Shown piece after piece: positions 62,509-64,000 of a stretch of DNA of 64,000 nt. Under the pieces are notes generated by a model, which saw only the letters and a list, made by a program, of their open reading frames with translations, was not told where the DNA came from and did no database searches. Each line of letters starts with the position of its first letter. Within the stretch, counting starts at the first letter, position 1. This DNA comes from Thelephora terrestris. Its lineage: Eukaryota; Basidiomycota; Agaricomycetes; Thelephorales; Thelephoraceae. A program made the position numbers and the translations under genes. The stretch lies in assembly GCA_015956445.1 (NCBI GenBank), contig WIUZ02000001.1, forward strand, positions 1,860,001 to 1,924,000, written 5' to 3'.

Positions 62509-64000
62509 TCATGACGTATGTGCTATACTTACCTGTGTTCATTAACGTGCCACAGTCTAATCAATCGCCACGATCACCATTCAACGTTGCAACATTCAGC
62601 TTGCGCCCTAGCATCCCTCTGCTGCCCACTCGCGGATAAAACGCACACAAACGCTGAATCACGGTCGACATTGAAATTCTTGCGTTCGAGACCTGCTCTA
62701 TATTCCGATTCTTCCTGACGTCATACACACGGGTCTGTCGTGACCGACGTTGTCCTTCCACCGCCACCCCCGATCACGATCATAGAACCCATCGACAATG
62801 ACACAAGTGCTCGAGTGCCAGAGATCGCCGTCGGAGGGGTGGTGCTGTAACCGAATTGCCTTAATCGTAACTCACCGCCTGTCAATCTCTTCGTTTGAGA
62901 TTCTCAAAGAAGTCCAGCCTTTTGCTCTCGTTATTGGCGCTTGTGTCCTGCCTCGGCACAATATTTCACGAGGTGTACGAAACATCTGACATATCAACGG
63001 CGTCTTCGATATTGTTTGTGCTTGTTTCCAGTCCCATGGTTGATGATCACCGTCGATTCATGATCCCCACCACACGCTTTACGACCCTCGTTGGATCCAG
63101 GTGCATCATCTAGAAGCTTCGAGACGAGTTCGCTGGTCTTTCGACACGTGCGCGTGAGACCGCGCCACTGAGGTTCTTCGTAAGCATCGCTCGTTTGCAA
63201 GCCCCGAGACCCAAACGAGATCCTGCATCAATGTTGGGAAACCAAACTGAATGAGACGTTGCCAGGTTAAAAAATGAGGTGACGAACTGCTCTCACCTAC
63301 TGCCACACGGAACCACTACTGTGACGAAAGGCCTTGCGCTCTTTGTTTCCTTCCGGGCTTGTGGGGATTCAATTGGGCAAATTAATTACTATCGATCACG
63401 TAGTGTTCGGACGCGTCGAGAGTTCGGACACCCGGTCATATCTCATGCAAAACCTATCCTGCCTTGCTGAAAATATTCACCAGTGTAGTAGTATACGTAG
63501 GCTTGAGATGTATCAAGTCAGATTTATTTTATTTTATGTGCTTGGGGCTCGTGGGATTAATATGTCTCAAAATCCACAAGTTTTGATACAGAATCTGACC
63601 GGATTAATTCTACACCCTTACGGAGCACTTGAAACTTGGGAAACAATTAGTGTTGCAAGTTGTCCGCCAGAAATCCAAATTTCCGGAGAGTTCTATCTGG
63701 TTAGGGGGCATATCCAAGGTGGCAAAGGAGGAGACGGTTTGGGCGTGACAAAAGGCTGTCCGGACACCCTCTTTGGGAAGGATTATTCAAGCTCCGCTGG
63801 CGAGGGTTTAGTTTTCTCGTCCGATCGGAAAGTCCACACACGACCGGACGCCTGACAGGTCTGACAGTCCAGCCATCAATCCTGTTTGGCTGCAACCCCG
63901 TCCTCCTACTCATACCCCCCTCACGGTTGACCTACAGGTGATACTTTTGTGGTAGTTCTCTCCCTAATTAACTACAGGTTCATAGCGTGATTCGTTAGTT
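62509..64000. other. Right end of the window without a supported gene
   Basis: About 1.5 kb. A Pro-rich stretch at about 62740-62850 (VVLPPPPPITIIEPIDNDTS) and a hydrophobic stretch near 62900-62950 might be exons of a small membrane protein, but I found no consistent chain. 63360-63700 is AT-richer than the rest of the window and carries a 173-codon frame (63334-63855) with no motif. A gene extending past the edge cannot be ruled out. Confidence 0.35.

Overview
The window is from a fungal nuclear genome, most probably a basidiomycete of the mushroom lineage (Agaricomycetes). Genes are dense, lie on both strands and are cut by many short GT-AG introns, mostly 45-65 bases. Several proteins are of types typical of that group: a degenerate fungal kinase-like protein, a PC-esterase, a P450, and a Cys-rich single-pass protein with a long cytoplasmic tail. 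Gene models were built by hand from reading frame, splice signals and remembered family motifs. All database-level identities are therefore inference and should be checked by search.

Layout. 1-869: 3' end of a family-2 glycosyltransferase. 1673-4921: SQS1-like R3H/G-patch protein. 5549-6854 and 8001-9282: tandem Old Yellow Enzyme paralogs. 9544-11172: divergent pair USE1 (SNARE) and DAD2 (kinetochore DASH complex). 11394-12693: HSL-type esterase. 14494-15492: degenerate VWA protein. 15665-17115: pseudokinase. 17807-21722: divergent pair of PC-esterase and single-pass membrane protein. 22262-36215: a stretch rich in genome maintenance, with a 28-exon HLTF/Rad5-like ATPase, NSE4 (SMC5/6 complex), SKN7 (stress response regulator) and TOP3. 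36388-38229: coiled-coil protein. 39483-40363: RPS5. 41626-43516: conserved hypothetical. 45536-49017: MAK21, tail to tail with NPY1 (49089-50588). 51936-53718: cytochrome P450, tail to tail with SSE1 (54033-56559). 56801-57619: small membrane protein. 57897-60927: disordered 990-residue protein. 61465-62508: GEP4. The last 1.5 kb has no gene I can support.

Functionally this is mostly core chromosome. Housekeeping functions are ribosome biogenesis and translation (MAK21, RPS5), protein folding (SSE1), ER trafficking (USE1), cardiolipin synthesis (GEP4), NAD metabolism (NPY1), mitosis (DAD2) and DNA repair or topology (HLTF-like, NSE4, TOP3). Accessory-looking genes are the duplicated flavin reductases, the P450, the esterases and the pseudokinase.

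The most interesting points are: an HLTF/Rad5-like protein with an N-terminal PARP-type zinc finger, a RING lacking its eighth ligand and a 9-base microexon; its 241-base divergent promoter shared with NSE4; four apparent GC-AG introns required by reading frame; a kinase fold that has lost both catalytic residues; conversion-like identity patches between the OYE copies; and a near-perfect heat shock element upstream of SSE1. I found no mobile element, CRISPR array, rRNA or tRNA gene.
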